Under the pieces are notes generated by a model. It made no database searches. It saw only the letters and a list, made by a program, of their open reading frames with translations, and was not told the DNA's origin. This document shows positions 35,559 through 43,866 of a stretch of DNA of 64,000 nt, piece after piece. Every line of letters starts with the position of its first letter. The stretch's first letter is position 1. Source of the stretch: an uncultured Lachnospiraceae bacterium (GTDB lineage: Bacteria; Bacillota; Clostridia; Lachnospirales; Lachnospiraceae); the NCBI GenBank assembly GCA_902476645.1, contig CABSEG010000005.1, positions 28,496 to 92,495 on the forward strand, in the 5' to 3' direction. A program made the translations under genes and the position numbers.

Positions 35559-35633
35559 ACTGAACAATGTTAAGAGATAAGGAAGAATCGGATAGAAAAG
35601 GATAGAAAAAAAGGATTTGGAAAGGAATTACAG

Positions 35634-36731
35634 ATGAAACTTGGAATCGTAGGGTTGCCAAACGTAGGCAAAAGTACTTTATTTAATTCATTAACAAAGG
35701 CAGGAGCGGAGTCCGCAAATTATCCATTTTGTACCATTGACCCCAACGTGGGCGTGGTGGCAGTTCCGGATGAAAGATTAAATCTCCTCTCTGAACTTTA
35801 TCATTCTGCCAAGGTGACGCCTGCTGTCATTGAGTTTGTGGATATTGCCGGACTGGTAAAGGGAGCCTCTAAAGGAGAAGGACTTGGCAATCAATTTTTG
35901 GCGAATATCCGGGAAGTGGACGCTATTGTACACGTGGTGCGCTGCTTTGAGGATACGAATGTGATTCATGTGGACGGGAGTGTGGACCCCGTCAGGGATA
36001 TAGAGACCATTAACTTAGAGTTAGTATTTTCTGATATTGAAATTTTAGAGCGCCGTATCGCCAAGACGGCAAAAGGCGCCAGAAATGATAAAACTCTGGC
36101 CAAAGAGCTGGAGTTTTTACAGAGGTTAAAAGCTTATTTAGAAGAAGGTAAATTGGCAATCAGCTTCCAGGTTCAGGATGAGGAGGAAGAGCAATGGCTC
36201 TCTTCTTATAACCTGCTGACCGGAAAGCCGGTGATTTTTGCTGCCAATGTGGCAGAAGAGGATTTAGCTGACGATGGAGCATCCAATCAGCACGTTCAGG
36301 CTGTCCGCAGCCTTGCTAAAGAGGAAAACAGCGAAGTATTTGTGATCTGCGCCCAGATCGAACAGGAGATTGCAGAGCTGGATGATGACGAAAAGAAGAT
36401 GTTTTTAGAGGATTTGGGTTTGGAGGAGTCTGGACTTGAAAAGCTGATCCGTGCCAGCTACAGTCTCTTGGGATTGATTAGCTATCTTACGGCAGGAGAA
36501 ACGGAAACAAGAGCGTGGACGATTAAGAAAGGTACAAAAGCGCCGCAAGCTGCAGGGAAGATTCACTCCGATTTTGAACGCGGATTTATTCGCGCCGAGG
36601 TAGTCAATTATCAAGACCTGCTGGATTGTGGTTCCTATTCAGCAGCGAAAGAAAAAGGGCTGGTAGGACTAGAAGGCAAGGAATACGTGGTAAAGGACGG
36701 AGATGTGATTCTCTTCCGCTTTAATGTATAG
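35634..36731 (+). CDS. ychF: Redox-regulated ATPase YchF (OLA1 family)
   Basis: P-loop NTPase that prefers ATP over GTP, binds ribosomes and is linked to stress responses. The 365-residue protein has GLPNVGKSTLFNSL (G1), FVDIAGLVKGASKGEGLGN (G3), the altered G4 NVAEED that explains loss of GTP specificity, and a C-terminal TGS domain (about 280-363; AWTIKKGTKAPQAAGKIHSD). It has its own promoter region after thiN. Confidence 0.97.
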   Translation: MKLGIVGLPNVGKSTLFNSLTKAGAESANYPFCTIDPNVGVVAVPDERLNLLSELYHSAKVTPAVIEFVDIAGLVKGASKGEGLGNQFLANIREVDAIVHVVRCFEDTNVIHVDGSVDPVRDIETINLELVFSDIEILERRIAKTAKGARNDKTLAKELEFLQRLKAYLEEGKLAISFQVQDEEEEQWLSSYNLLTGKPVIFAANVAEEDLADDGASNQHVQAVRSLAKEENSEVFVICAQIEQEIAELDDDEKKMFLEDLGLEESGLEKLIRASYSLLGLISYLTAGETETRAWTIKKGTKAPQAAGKIHSDFERGFIRAEVVNYQDLLDCGSYSAAKEKGLVGLEGKEYVVKDGDVILFRFNV

Positions 36732-36774
36732 TTCTGCTCTGCCATCGGCCCAGGTACGAGAGGATGGGATTGCG

Positions 36775-36930
36775 ATGAAGAAGATGGAAGCTTTGAAGCT
36801 GAAAATCGAAGAAGAGAGAGTCAAACTGGATCAACTGATACGTGAGAGAAAGGTCGAGGAATCCTATCGGCAAAGCTTGGTTTTAGACGGACTGGTGGAA
36901 GAATACATTGGTCTGACAAATAATAGGTGA
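36775..36930 (+). CDS. Spo0E-like sporulation regulatory phosphatase
   Basis: A 51-residue two-helix peptide. The first helix is rich in charged residues (LKLKIEEERVKLDQLIRER) and the second contains SLVLDGLVEEYI, matching the Spo0E signature S-x-x-L-D-x-L-I-x-x-Y. Spo0E proteins dephosphorylate Spo0A~P and delay sporulation. I chose ATG 36775 (or 36784), because family members are about 50-60 residues; an in-frame start at 36724 overlaps ychF and has no ribosome site. The ribosome site (GAGAGGATG) is distant, so the start is not certain. It sits eight to fifty bases behind ychF and is probably on its transcript. Confidence 0.7.
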   Translation: MKKMEALKLKIEEERVKLDQLIRERKVEESYRQSLVLDGLVEEYIGLTNNR

Positions 36931-36984
36931 GGGAGAACAGAGCAAATACAGTAACGGAAGCAGTTTCAGAAAGGAAGGAAAAGC

Positions 36985-37506
36985 ATGGCACAGAATCCAA
37001 TCGTAACAATTGAAATGGAAGACGGAGGGGTGATTAAGGCAGAATTATATCCCCAGGTCGCGCCCAATACGGTCAACAATTTTATCAGCTTAGTATCCAA
37101 AGGTTTTTATGACGGCCTGGTGTTTCACCGGGTGATTGAGGGCTTTATGATTCAGGGAGGATGTCCCCAGGGAAACGGGACAGGAGGTCCCGGTTATGGC
37201 ATTCAGGGAGAGTTTTCTCAGAACGGATTTATCAATCAGTTAAAGCATGAGGCAGGAGTATTGTCCATGGCCAGAGCCATGCATCCGGACTCTGCAGGAT
37301 CCCAGTTTTTTATCATGCATAAACGTGCTCCGCATCTGGATGGAGCCTACGCGGCTTTTGGAAAAGTGACTGAGGGTATGGATGTGGTGGATCGGATTGC
37401 GCAGGAGGATACCGATTACAATGATCGCCCCCTGACATCCCAGAAAATGCGCAAAGTGACAGTGGAAACTTTTGGAACAGAATACCCGGAACCGGAAACT
37501 TGTTGA
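36985..37506 (+). CDS. Cyclophilin-type peptidyl-prolyl cis-trans isomerase
   Basis: Cytoplasmic folding catalyst of 173 residues without a signal peptide. Typical cyclophilin motifs are present: [19 protein letters not shown] with the catalytic Arg, [31 protein letters not shown] and [11 protein letters not shown]. It has its own AGGAAAGG-type ribosome site and is followed by a strong terminator. Confidence 0.96.
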   Translation: MAQNPIVTIEMEDGGVIKAELYPQVAPNTVNNFISLVSKGFYDGLVFHRVIEGFMIQGGCPQGNGTGGPGYGIQGEFSQNGFINQLKHEAGVLSMARAMHPDSAGSQFFIMHKRAPHLDGAYAAFGKVTEGMDVVDRIAQEDTDYNDRPLTSQKMRKVTVETFGTEYPEPETC

Positions 37507-37515
37507 GGGATCGAG

Positions 37516-37546
37516 AAAATCATCGCATGTTTGTGCGGTGATTTTG
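37516..37546 (+). terminator. Intrinsic terminator after the cyclophilin gene
   Basis: AAAATCATCGCA (37516-37527) pairs with TGCGGTGATTTT (37534-37545), 12 bp with one T-G pair and a 6-nt loop; the T4 of the 3' arm begins the U tract. Confidence 0.75.
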
Positions 37547-37649
37547 TTGTAAAGTGGTCTTTTTCCAACAGAATTCCACAGAAATTTTGTTGGTATTATG
37601 AGGAAATGGAAAAAAATTCAAAAACAGAGCATTTTTAAGAAAAAAATGC

Positions 37650-37667
37650 TTGACAATCTTTTAACAA
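37650..37667. promoter_or_regulatory. Rex-like operator 1, over the adhE -35 box
   Basis: TTGACAA-TCTT-TTAACAA matches the clostridial Rex consensus TTGTTAA-N4-TTAACAA at 12 of 14 defined positions and overlaps the -35 hexamer completely. Rex releases DNA when NADH/NAD+ is high, so adhE would be expressed under reducing, fermentative conditions. Confidence 0.65.
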
Positions 37668-37678
37668 TATTTTATGAT
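37650..37678 (+). promoter_or_regulatory. SigA-type adhE promoter
   Basis: Consensus TTGACA (37650-37655), 17-bp spacer, TATGAT (37673-37678). Both flanks are covered by Rex-like operators (separate entries), consistent with redox control of ethanol formation. Confidence 0.85.
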
Positions 37679-37682
37679 GGCA

Positions 37683-37700
37683 TTGTTAAAAAAATATCAA
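37683..37700. promoter_or_regulatory. Rex-like operator 2, just after the adhE -10 box
   Basis: TTGTTAA-AAAA-ATATCAA matches the Rex consensus at 12 of 14 positions. Its centre is 33 bp from that of operator 1, about three helical turns, so two Rex dimers would sit on the same face of the DNA on either side of the promoter core. Confidence 0.6.
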
Positions 37701-37735
37701 TTGTGTAAACGATTCACTCGTAGGAGGAGAAGAAC

Positions 37736-40354
37736 ATGGCAAAGAAAGAAACTGCAACGAAAGTGCCCGCGATCGTGGATAGCGTAGAAGCATTAACTGC
37801 CAAAATTGCAGCGATGCGCGAGGCTCAGAAAGTATTTGCAACCTATACACAGGCTCAGGTGGATAAGATCTTTTTTGAAGCTGCAATGGCAGCCAACCTG
37901 CAGCGTATTCCTCTGGCAAAGATGGCCGTGGAAGAAACCGGAATGGGCGTTGTAGAAGATAAAGTCATTAAGAACCACTATGCAGCTGAATACATTTACA
38001 ATGCATATAAAAATACAAAGACCTGCGGGGTGATCGAGGAGGATTTAGCTTTCGGTATCCGTAAGGTGGCGGAGCCACTGGGGCTGATCGCAGCGGTGAT
38101 TCCCACCACGAACCCTACCTCTACGGCGATCTTTAAAACGTTGATCGCATTAAAGACGAGAAACGCGATCATCATCAGCCCCCATCCCCGTGCAAAGGCT
38201 TGTACCATTGCGGCAGCAAAGGTTGTTTTAGAAGCAGCGGTAAAGGCAGGCGCGCCGGAGGGAATCATCGGATGGATCGACGTTCCGTCTCTGGAATTGA
38301 CTAATGAAGTTATGAAAGAAGCAGACTGTATCCTGGCAACCGGTGGACCAGGTATGGTAAAGGCAGCTTACTCTTCCGGAAAACCGGCCCTGGGTGTTGG
38401 AGCAGGTAATACCCCGGTTATTATCGATGAGACCGCGGACGTAAAGATGGCAGTAAATTCCATTATCCATTCTAAGACCTTTGACAACGGTATGATCTGT
38501 GCTTCCGAGCAGTCTGTTACCGTAGTTGGAAAGCTTTATGACGCAGTAAAGGATGAATTTGTGAAGCGTGGCTGCTACGTTCTAAAGGGGGATGAGATCG
38601 ACAAGGTTCGCAAGACCATTATTATCAACGGAGCTTTGAATGCCAAGATCGTAGGCCAGTCTGCTTACACCATTGCGAAGCTGGCAGGAGTGGACGTTCC
38701 GGAGAAGACCAAGATCCTGATTGGTGAAGTAGAATCTGTGGATATCTCTGAGGAATTTGCCCACGAGAAATTATCTCCGGTACTGGCTCTCTACAGAGCA
38801 AAAGACTTTGATGAGGCCATCGCAAAAGCGGAGCGTCTGGTAGCGGACGGCGGATATGGACATACCTCTTCTCTGTATATCCATCCGGCCGAAAAAGAAA
38901 AAATCGCAAAACATGCTGCAGCAATGAAGACCTGCCGTGTTCTGATCAATACACCTTCCTCCCATGGTGGAATCGGCGACTTATATAACTTTAAGCTGGC
39001 TCCGTCTCTGACACTGGGATGCGGTTCTTGGGGAGGCAACTCCGTATCGGAGAACGTGGGAGTGAAGCACCTGATCAATATCAAGACCGTTGCGGAGAGG
39101 AGAGAAAACATGCTGTGGTTTAGAACACCTGAGAAGGTTTACTTTAAGAAGGGCTGTATGCCGGTTGCTTTGGATGAACTGGGAACGGTAATGCATAAGA
39201 AGAAAGCCTTTATCGTGACGGATACCTTCTTATATAAAAATGGTTATGTAAATCCTGTGGAGGCAAAACTGGATGATATGGGTATCCAGCACACCTGCTT
39301 CTACGATGTTGCTCCTGATCCCACTCTGGGTTGCGCAAAGGCCGGAGCAGAGGCAATGCGTCAGTTTGAGCCGGATGTGATCATCGCCATGGGTGGCGGC
39401 TCTGCTATGGACGCAGCCAAGATCATGTGGGTGCTGTATGAGCATCCGGATGCAGACTTTGAGAGAATGTCCGCAGACTTTATGGATATCCGTAAGAGAG
39501 TTTATACCTTCCCGAAGATGGGAGAGAAGGCATACTTTGTAGCGATCCCCACTTCTTCCGGAACTGGTTCTGAGGTGACGCCGTTTGCCATCATTACCGA
39601 TGAGACTACAGGAACCAAATGGCCGCTGGCAGACTATGAACTGATGCCCAATATGGCCATTGTAGATACAGATAACATGATGAGCCAGCCTAAGGGACTG
39701 ACCAGCGCATCCGGTATCGACGTAATGACCCATGCTCTGGAAGCTTATGTGTCCATTATGGCCACGGATTATACAGACGGACTTGCTTTGAAGGCTATCA
39801 AGAGCGTATTTGAATACCTGCCGAGAGCCTATGAGTATGGAGCAAACGATCCGATTGCCCGTGAAAAGATGGCAGATGCCGCTTGTATGGCAGGTATGGC
39901 CTTTGCCAATGCGTTCTTGGGGTTGAATCACTCCATGGCGCATAAACTGGGCGCTTATCATCACCTGCCCCACGGAGTGGCTAACGCGGTGATTCTGACC
40001 AATGTAATTCGTTATAATGCGGCGGATGTGCCCACCAAGATGGGAACCTTCTCCCAGTACCAGTATCCTCACGCAAAGGAGAGATACGCAGAGATTGCAA
40101 GATTTGTGGGACTCGGCGGTAAGAATGATGACGAGAGCTTAGAGAATCTGATCAAGGCTCTGGAGGAGCTGAAAGTAAAGATCGGTATTAAGCCCACCAT
40201 CAAAGACTATGGCATTACGGAGGAAGATTTCATGGCCACCCTTGATGAAATGGTGGAGAATGCCTTTAATGACCAGTGTACAGGTGCTAATCCAAGATAC
40301 CCATTAATGAGCGAAATCAAAGAGCTCTATTTAAAATCATACTACGGAAAGTAG
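37736..40354 (+). CDS. adhE: Bifunctional acetaldehyde-CoA / alcohol dehydrogenase
   Basis: Fermentative enzyme that reduces acetyl-CoA to acetaldehyde and then ethanol with two NADH. The 872-residue protein is the complete fusion: an N-terminal aldehyde dehydrogenase (about 1-440) with the catalytic Cys in NGMICASEQSV, and a C-terminal iron alcohol dehydrogenase (about 460-870) with GGGSAMDAAK for NAD, IPTSSGTGSEVTPF, and the Fe-binding His residues in NHSMAHKLGAYHHLPHG. AdhE usually polymerises into spirosomes. AGGAGGAG precedes the ATG. A small kinase-like gene follows after 24 bases. Confidence 0.97.
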   Translation: MAKKETATKVPAIVDSVEALTAKIAAMREAQKVFATYTQAQVDKIFFEAAMAANLQRIPLAKMAVEETGMGVVEDKVIKNHYAAEYIYNAYKNTKTCGVIEEDLAFGIRKVAEPLGLIAAVIPTTNPTSTAIFKTLIALKTRNAIIISPHPRAKACTIAAAKVVLEAAVKAGAPEGIIGWIDVPSLELTNEVMKEADCILATGGPGMVKAAYSSGKPALGVGAGNTPVIIDETADVKMAVNSIIHSKTFDNGMICASEQSVTVVGKLYDAVKDEFVKRGCYVLKGDEIDKVRKTIIINGALNAKIVGQSAYTIAKLAGVDVPEKTKILIGEVESVDISEEFAHEKLSPVLALYRAKDFDEAIAKAERLVADGGYGHTSSLYIHPAEKEKIAKHAAAMKTCRVLINTPSSHGGIGDLYNFKLAPSLTLGCGSWGGNSVSENVGVKHLINIKTVAERRENMLWFRTPEKVYFKKGCMPVALDELGTVMHKKKAFIVTDTFLYKNGYVNPVEAKLDDMGIQHTCFYDVAPDPTLGCAKAGAEAMRQFEPDVIIAMGGGSAMDAAKIMWVLYEHPDADFERMSADFMDIRKRVYTFPKMGEKAYFVAIPTSSGTGSEVTPFAIITDETTGTKWPLADYELMPNMAIVDTDNMMSQPKGLTSASGIDVMTHALEAYVSIMATDYTDGLALKAIKSVFEYLPRAYEYGANDPIAREKMADAACMAGMAFANAFLGLNHSMAHKLGAYHHLPHGVANAVILTNVIRYNAADVPTKMGTFSQYQYPHAKERYAEIARFVGLGGKNDDESLENLIKALEELKVKIGIKPTIKDYGITEEDFMATLDEMVENAFNDQCTGANPRYPLMSEIKELYLKSYYGK

Positions 40355-40378
40355 TATTTATACAAAGGGGGATTTATC

Positions 40379-41125
40379 ATGGCAGAATTACAGACACTTG
40401 CAACACGCGCTCATAAGTCCGTCTACCGTGACGGCGACAAGGCAATCAAGGTATTCGACGATACATTTACCAAGTCCGATATCTTGAACGAGGCAGTAAA
40501 CCAGGCCAGGGTCGAGGAGACCGGCCTGAACATTCCGAAGCTTCTGGAGGTTTCCAAAGTGGATGGAAAGTGGGCGATTACTTCCGAGTATGTGGAAGGA
40601 AAGACCATGGAACAGCTGATGGATGAAAATCCGGATAAATTGGAAGCTTACATGGAACAGCTGGTGGATCTGCAGCTGGAGATGCACAGTAAAAGGGCAC
40701 CTCTGCTGAATAAGCTAAAAGATAAAATGACCCGAAAAATTCAGGGAGCGGATTTAGACGCTTCCACCCGTTATGAATTGCAGACAAGACTGGACAGTAT
40801 GCCAAAGCACAACAAAGTGTGCCACGGCGATTTTAATCCAAGCAATATCATTATCGGGCCTGACGGCAAGGCATCGATCCTTGACTGGTCCCATGCGACC
40901 CAGGGAAATGCCAGTGCCGATGCAGCCAGGACGTATCTTCTCTTCGCTTTAAAGGATGAGAAGAAGGCAGAACTCTACTTAAAAACGTTCTGCTTAAAGA
41001 GCGATACTGCAAAGCAGTATGTGCAGCAGTGGTTGCCCATTGTGGCAGCTTCACAGCTTACAAAGTGCATCCCGGAGGAAAAGGATTTTCTGATGAGATG
41101 GATTGATATCTTTGATTTCCAGTAA
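40379..41125 (+). CDS. APH-fold small-molecule kinase (TIGR02172-like)
   Basis: A 248-residue protein of the aminoglycoside phosphotransferase/choline kinase fold. ATP-site residues are in the N-lobe (SVYRDGDKAIKVF, with EYVEGKTMEQLM); the Brenner motif is HGDFNPSNIII (about 144-154) and the metal Asp is in ILDWSHA (about 163). Substrate unknown; the family includes uncharacterised phosphotransferases rather than resistance enzymes. It follows adhE after 24 bases with an AAAGGGGG ribosome site and no terminator between, so it is probably cotranscribed with adhE under redox control. A hairpin after it (41145-41184) may end the transcript. Confidence 0.8.
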   Translation: MAELQTLATRAHKSVYRDGDKAIKVFDDTFTKSDILNEAVNQARVEETGLNIPKLLEVSKVDGKWAITSEYVEGKTMEQLMDENPDKLEAYMEQLVDLQLEMHSKRAPLLNKLKDKMTRKIQGADLDASTRYELQTRLDSMPKHNKVCHGDFNPSNIIIGPDGKASILDWSHATQGNASADAARTYLLFALKDEKKAELYLKTFCLKSDTAKQYVQQWLPIVAASQLTKCIPEEKDFLMRWIDIFDFQ

Positions 41126-41143
41126 AAATTGCAATTGGGTATA

Positions 41144-41184
41144 GTGCCGGGGGCGTAGCGGAGCAATCTGCTGCGCCCTCGCAC
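41144..41184 (+). terminator. Bulged GC-rich hairpin after the APH-fold gene
   Basis: GGGCGTAGC (about 41151-41159) pairs with GCTGCGCCC (41170-41178), with GTGC and GCAC pairing further out; the only T run after it is CTTTATG. It is a probable terminator of the adhE-kinase unit, close upstream of the GNAT gene start. Confidence 0.5.
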
Positions 41185-41199
41185 TTTATGGGGGAGAGT

Positions 41200-41991
41200 A
41201 TGAGACAGTGTATAATAGATTTAAGGAAAGGCAGGCAGTTGCCCCGGAAATTTCTGGAGGAATGTAGAAAAAGAGGATGTCGGCTCCAATTTAGGGGCTG
41301 CCGGGAGGCAGAGGCCAAGGATACGCTGATCCTCACAGATAGCCAGAAGACCGTATTTTGGGCTTCTGAAAGAGGGATCGCCTGTGTGGGGTATGAGTGT
41401 ACGCAGGAGTGCGCACCGCTGTCTGGGGTGGAACTGGTGGTGCAGGATTTGGAGATCCTGACCTTTTCCTTGTTGGAGCGGGCATACCGGCGTTTCCATG
41501 GGATACCCTGGGAGATCGCCAGAACAGACAGACTCTTGATAAGGGAGTCCATAGCGGAAGATTTCGAAGCGCTGTACGCCATGTGTCAGGAGACGGATTT
41601 TTGCCGGTATACCCCTGGGATGACCGGTGATAGGGAAGAAGAGCGCGAAGGGTTTTTGACCTATATAAAAAATATGTATGCGTTTTACGAATACGGACTC
41701 TGGACGGTGCTGGAACGAGCCACCGGACAGGTAGTAGGCAGGGCAGGCCTGGAAAACAGAGATACGCTTAAAGGGAAGGTGCTGGAAGCAGGGTATGCAA
41801 TCGGAAGGCCCTGGCAGAATCTAGGATATGCCACAGAGGCCATGGAGCAGGTGTTTGCCTATGCCGCGAGAGAACTGGGAGAGGAGCAGGTGTTTGCCTA
41901 TATACAGGCTGACAATCTGCCGTCTTTGAAAGTGGCAAAAAAGCTCGGCATGAAAGAGATTTCAAGTGGGTGCTTTTGTAAACAACTTTAA
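41200..41991 (+). CDS. GNAT acetyltransferase with an extra N-terminal domain
   Basis: A 263-residue protein. The C-terminal part (about 108-258) is a RimJ/RimL-type GNAT acetyltransferase: LLIRESIAEDFEALYAMC at its start, GLWTVLERATGQVVGRAGL in the middle, and the acetyl-CoA loop region RPWQNLGYATEAMEQVF, then NLPSLKVAKKLGM. The first about 105 residues (from MRQCIIDLRKGRQLP to RRFHGIPW) are a separate domain; TLILTDSQKTVFWASERGI looks like a degenerate HAD-like or Rossmann fold with strand and Asp but no full HAD motif. Substrate unknown. ATG 41200 has GGGGAG just upstream; an ATG at 41188 is also possible. Confidence 0.8.
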   Translation: MRQCIIDLRKGRQLPRKFLEECRKRGCRLQFRGCREAEAKDTLILTDSQKTVFWASERGIACVGYECTQECAPLSGVELVVQDLEILTFSLLERAYRRFHGIPWEIARTDRLLIRESIAEDFEALYAMCQETDFCRYTPGMTGDREEEREGFLTYIKNMYAFYEYGLWTVLERATGQVVGRAGLENRDTLKGKVLEAGYAIGRPWQNLGYATEAMEQVFAYAARELGEEQVFAYIQADNLPSLKVAKKLGMKEISSGCFCKQL

Positions 41992-42052
41992 GCGGTCTGG
42001 AAGGCTGAACACACCTCTTTCCTTTCGAATATACTAAAAGAAAAAGAGAACT

Positions 42053-42679
42053 GTGAAGATGGAAATCTTTTTATTGGTATTAGCCCTGTGCGTGGATGAA
42101 TTTGTGGCAAGCATTGCGTACGGCTCCAATCAGATTCGCATTTCCTTTAAAAGAATCGCCCTGGTCAATGGAATCTGCAGCCTTTGTCTCTGTGGGGCTC
42201 TCGCTTTTGGAGGGATTTTAAATACATGGATTCCGGAACATCTTACAAAGACGGTCTGCATCGTCAGCCTTATGCTTCTGGGAATCGTGAAACTTTTGGA
42301 CTACAGTATCAAGCAGTATATCAACCGTCACTGCGGCGTTCACAGAGATATTCACTTTTCTTTTTCGAGTCTTTGCTTTATCATCCGGATCTATGGAAAC
42401 CCCGTCTGCGCGGATCAGGATCATTCCAAGGAACTGTCGGCAAAAGAGGCCGTCTTTTTTGCCCTGGCAATGTCTATTGATAGTCTGGTTGCAGGTACTT
42501 TGGCGGCGCTTATGCAGGTGGGAATTGGACGTACCGTGGCCGCCGCCTTTGTGGTGGGAGTGCTTTCCATGTATGGAGGGCAGATTTTGGGGAGAAAGAT
42601 TGCGTCCTGGAGTAAAAGGGATCTATCCTGGATGAGCGGTTTTTTCTTTTTGGTGTTGGCCATCACAAAAATGATATAA
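42053..42679 (+). CDS. ytaF: Sporulation membrane protein YtaF
   Basis: Small membrane protein of 208 residues in the MntP/YtaF family, known from sporulating Firmicutes. Six hydrophobic segments are visible, with the paired family motifs LALCVDEFVASIAYG (about 7-21) and ALAMSIDSLVAGTLAAL (about 137-153), where the acidic residues sit inside the membrane, as in MntP-like manganese exporters. The start is GTG 42053 or ATG 42059; neither has a strong ribosome site. The transported ion, if any, is unknown. Confidence 0.85.
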   Translation: MKMEIFLLVLALCVDEFVASIAYGSNQIRISFKRIALVNGICSLCLCGALAFGGILNTWIPEHLTKTVCIVSLMLLGIVKLLDYSIKQYINRHCGVHRDIHFSFSSLCFIIRIYGNPVCADQDHSKELSAKEAVFFALAMSIDSLVAGTLAALMQVGIGRTVAAAFVVGVLSMYGGQILGRKIASWSKRDLSWMSGFFFLVLAITKMI

Positions 42680-42736
42680 ATTCAGATTTGCCCTTTGGAT
42701 TTTCGCAAAACTATGGTATATTATATAGAAGGCGCT

Positions 42737-42756
42737 GGGGTCAAAAATTTGACCCC
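42737..42756. promoter_or_regulatory. 20-bp palindrome upstream of the dockerin/cohesin operon
   Basis: GGGGTCAAA-AA-TTTGACCCC (9-bp arms) lies just after a possible -10 box, TATATT (42717-42722). It could be an operator or, in RNA, a hairpin near the 5' end of the dockerin/cohesin transcript. It follows ytaF by 57 bases and could also act as its terminator, but no T tract follows. Confidence 0.55.
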
Positions 42757-42825
42757 TTATGCCCGTGGATGAAGATGCGCTTTTAACAGACAAAAGAGCC
42801 TTATGAAGAGAAGGAGGAATCAGGG

Positions 42826-43857
42826 GTGAAAAGAAGACAGACATGCGGCGCGATCTTGTGTGCAGCGCTGTTGATGACAGCCCTTCCGGGAACAAATCAG
42901 ATGGCCAGGGCAGGTGGACAGGAGGGGCCAATCGAGGAAATTTTGATGGTAAGCTCCCAGGAGGACCCATCTTTGAGAGAAGTGTTCCGGGTCTGCAGTG
43001 AAGAAGGAGAAAAATCAGAAAAAATAGAAGAAGAAGCACTTGAAAAGCTAAAAGAAACAGCCGACACAGCCGTTTTGGTCATTGGAAGGATACCTCAGGA
43101 AGAGACGGCTTCAGAGAAGACAGTTGATGTCCCGGCGATTTCGGAGGATGAGCAGCAAGTCGTTGAGGAACCGCTCGCAGTGGAAGAGGAAGTTGCTCTG
43201 CCTGCAGAGGAAAACATACAGACTGTGTCATCGGGGCAGCAGACAGAAGATGTGACTATTTCCGAAAGCCAGCAGCAAATGATCAGTCAGATTGCGGCTG
43301 AATTTGAGAACGTGGTGGTATTGTTTAACAATTTTCGCCCCTATGGACTGGAGATTTTAGACGAGTATCCCTCCATAAAATCCATTACCCTGATTGAGAC
43401 CAGGGATGAAAGACAGGTTCGAAAGGCAGCCAGACAGTTGGTGAGCCTGGTGCAGCCGCGGGAGAATAACCAGGAGGAAACTTTGGAAAAGGAACCGGAG
43501 GAGACCGGGCAGGCGCAAGAGCTCCAGACAGAGCCAGAGCCTATGTCAGAAGAACCGGAGACGGTTGTCAGCACGGAGTCAGAATCTGTTGTGGAAGAAT
43601 CTCAAACGGAGAGCAAACAGAAGGAGTCGGATCAAAAGAAGCAGGCAGATGGTTTGACCGGTGATGTGAATGGAGACGGCAGGGTGGATTCCCAGGACGC
43701 CTCGGCGCTGATGGGGCTGGTGGGGGAGGACGTAGATCAATCTCTTTTCCCCTATGCAGATGTGACAGGGGATGGAAGCATCAATAAAAAAGATGTGAAA
43801 GAACTGCTAAGATACATAACCGGAGAGATCACCGGGTTTGAAGCGGAAGAGAAATAG
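42826..43857 (+). CDS. Secreted dockerin protein with a GH3 C-terminal-domain-like region
   Basis: A 343-residue secreted protein: signal peptide (about 1-30, cleavage near ARA-GG), an acidic N-terminal region, and a C-terminal type I dockerin (about 280-335) with two canonical Ca-binding loops, DVNGDGRVDSQD and DVTGDGSINKKD. Between them, residues 66-86 (ETADTAVLVIGRIPQEE) and 146-194 (QQQMISQIAAEFENVVVLFN and following) resemble the alpha/beta C-terminal domain of GH3 glycosidases, but split by an acidic insert and without any GH3 catalytic domain. So it is probably non-catalytic. It begins a two-gene unit with a cohesin protein nine bases downstream; the two are likely partners. GH3 relationship is inferred from pattern only. 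Confidence 0.8.
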   Translation: MKRRQTCGAILCAALLMTALPGTNQMARAGGQEGPIEEILMVSSQEDPSLREVFRVCSEEGEKSEKIEEEALEKLKETADTAVLVIGRIPQEETASEKTVDVPAISEDEQQVVEEPLAVEEEVALPAEENIQTVSSGQQTEDVTISESQQQMISQIAAEFENVVVLFNNFRPYGLEILDEYPSIKSITLIETRDERQVRKAARQLVSLVQPRENNQEETLEKEPEETGQAQELQTEPEPMSEEPETVVSTESESVVEESQTESKQKESDQKKQADGLTGDVNGDGRVDSQDASALMGLVGEDVDQSLFPYADVTGDGSINKKDVKELLRYITGEITGFEAEEK

Positions 43858-43866
43858 GAGGCAGAA

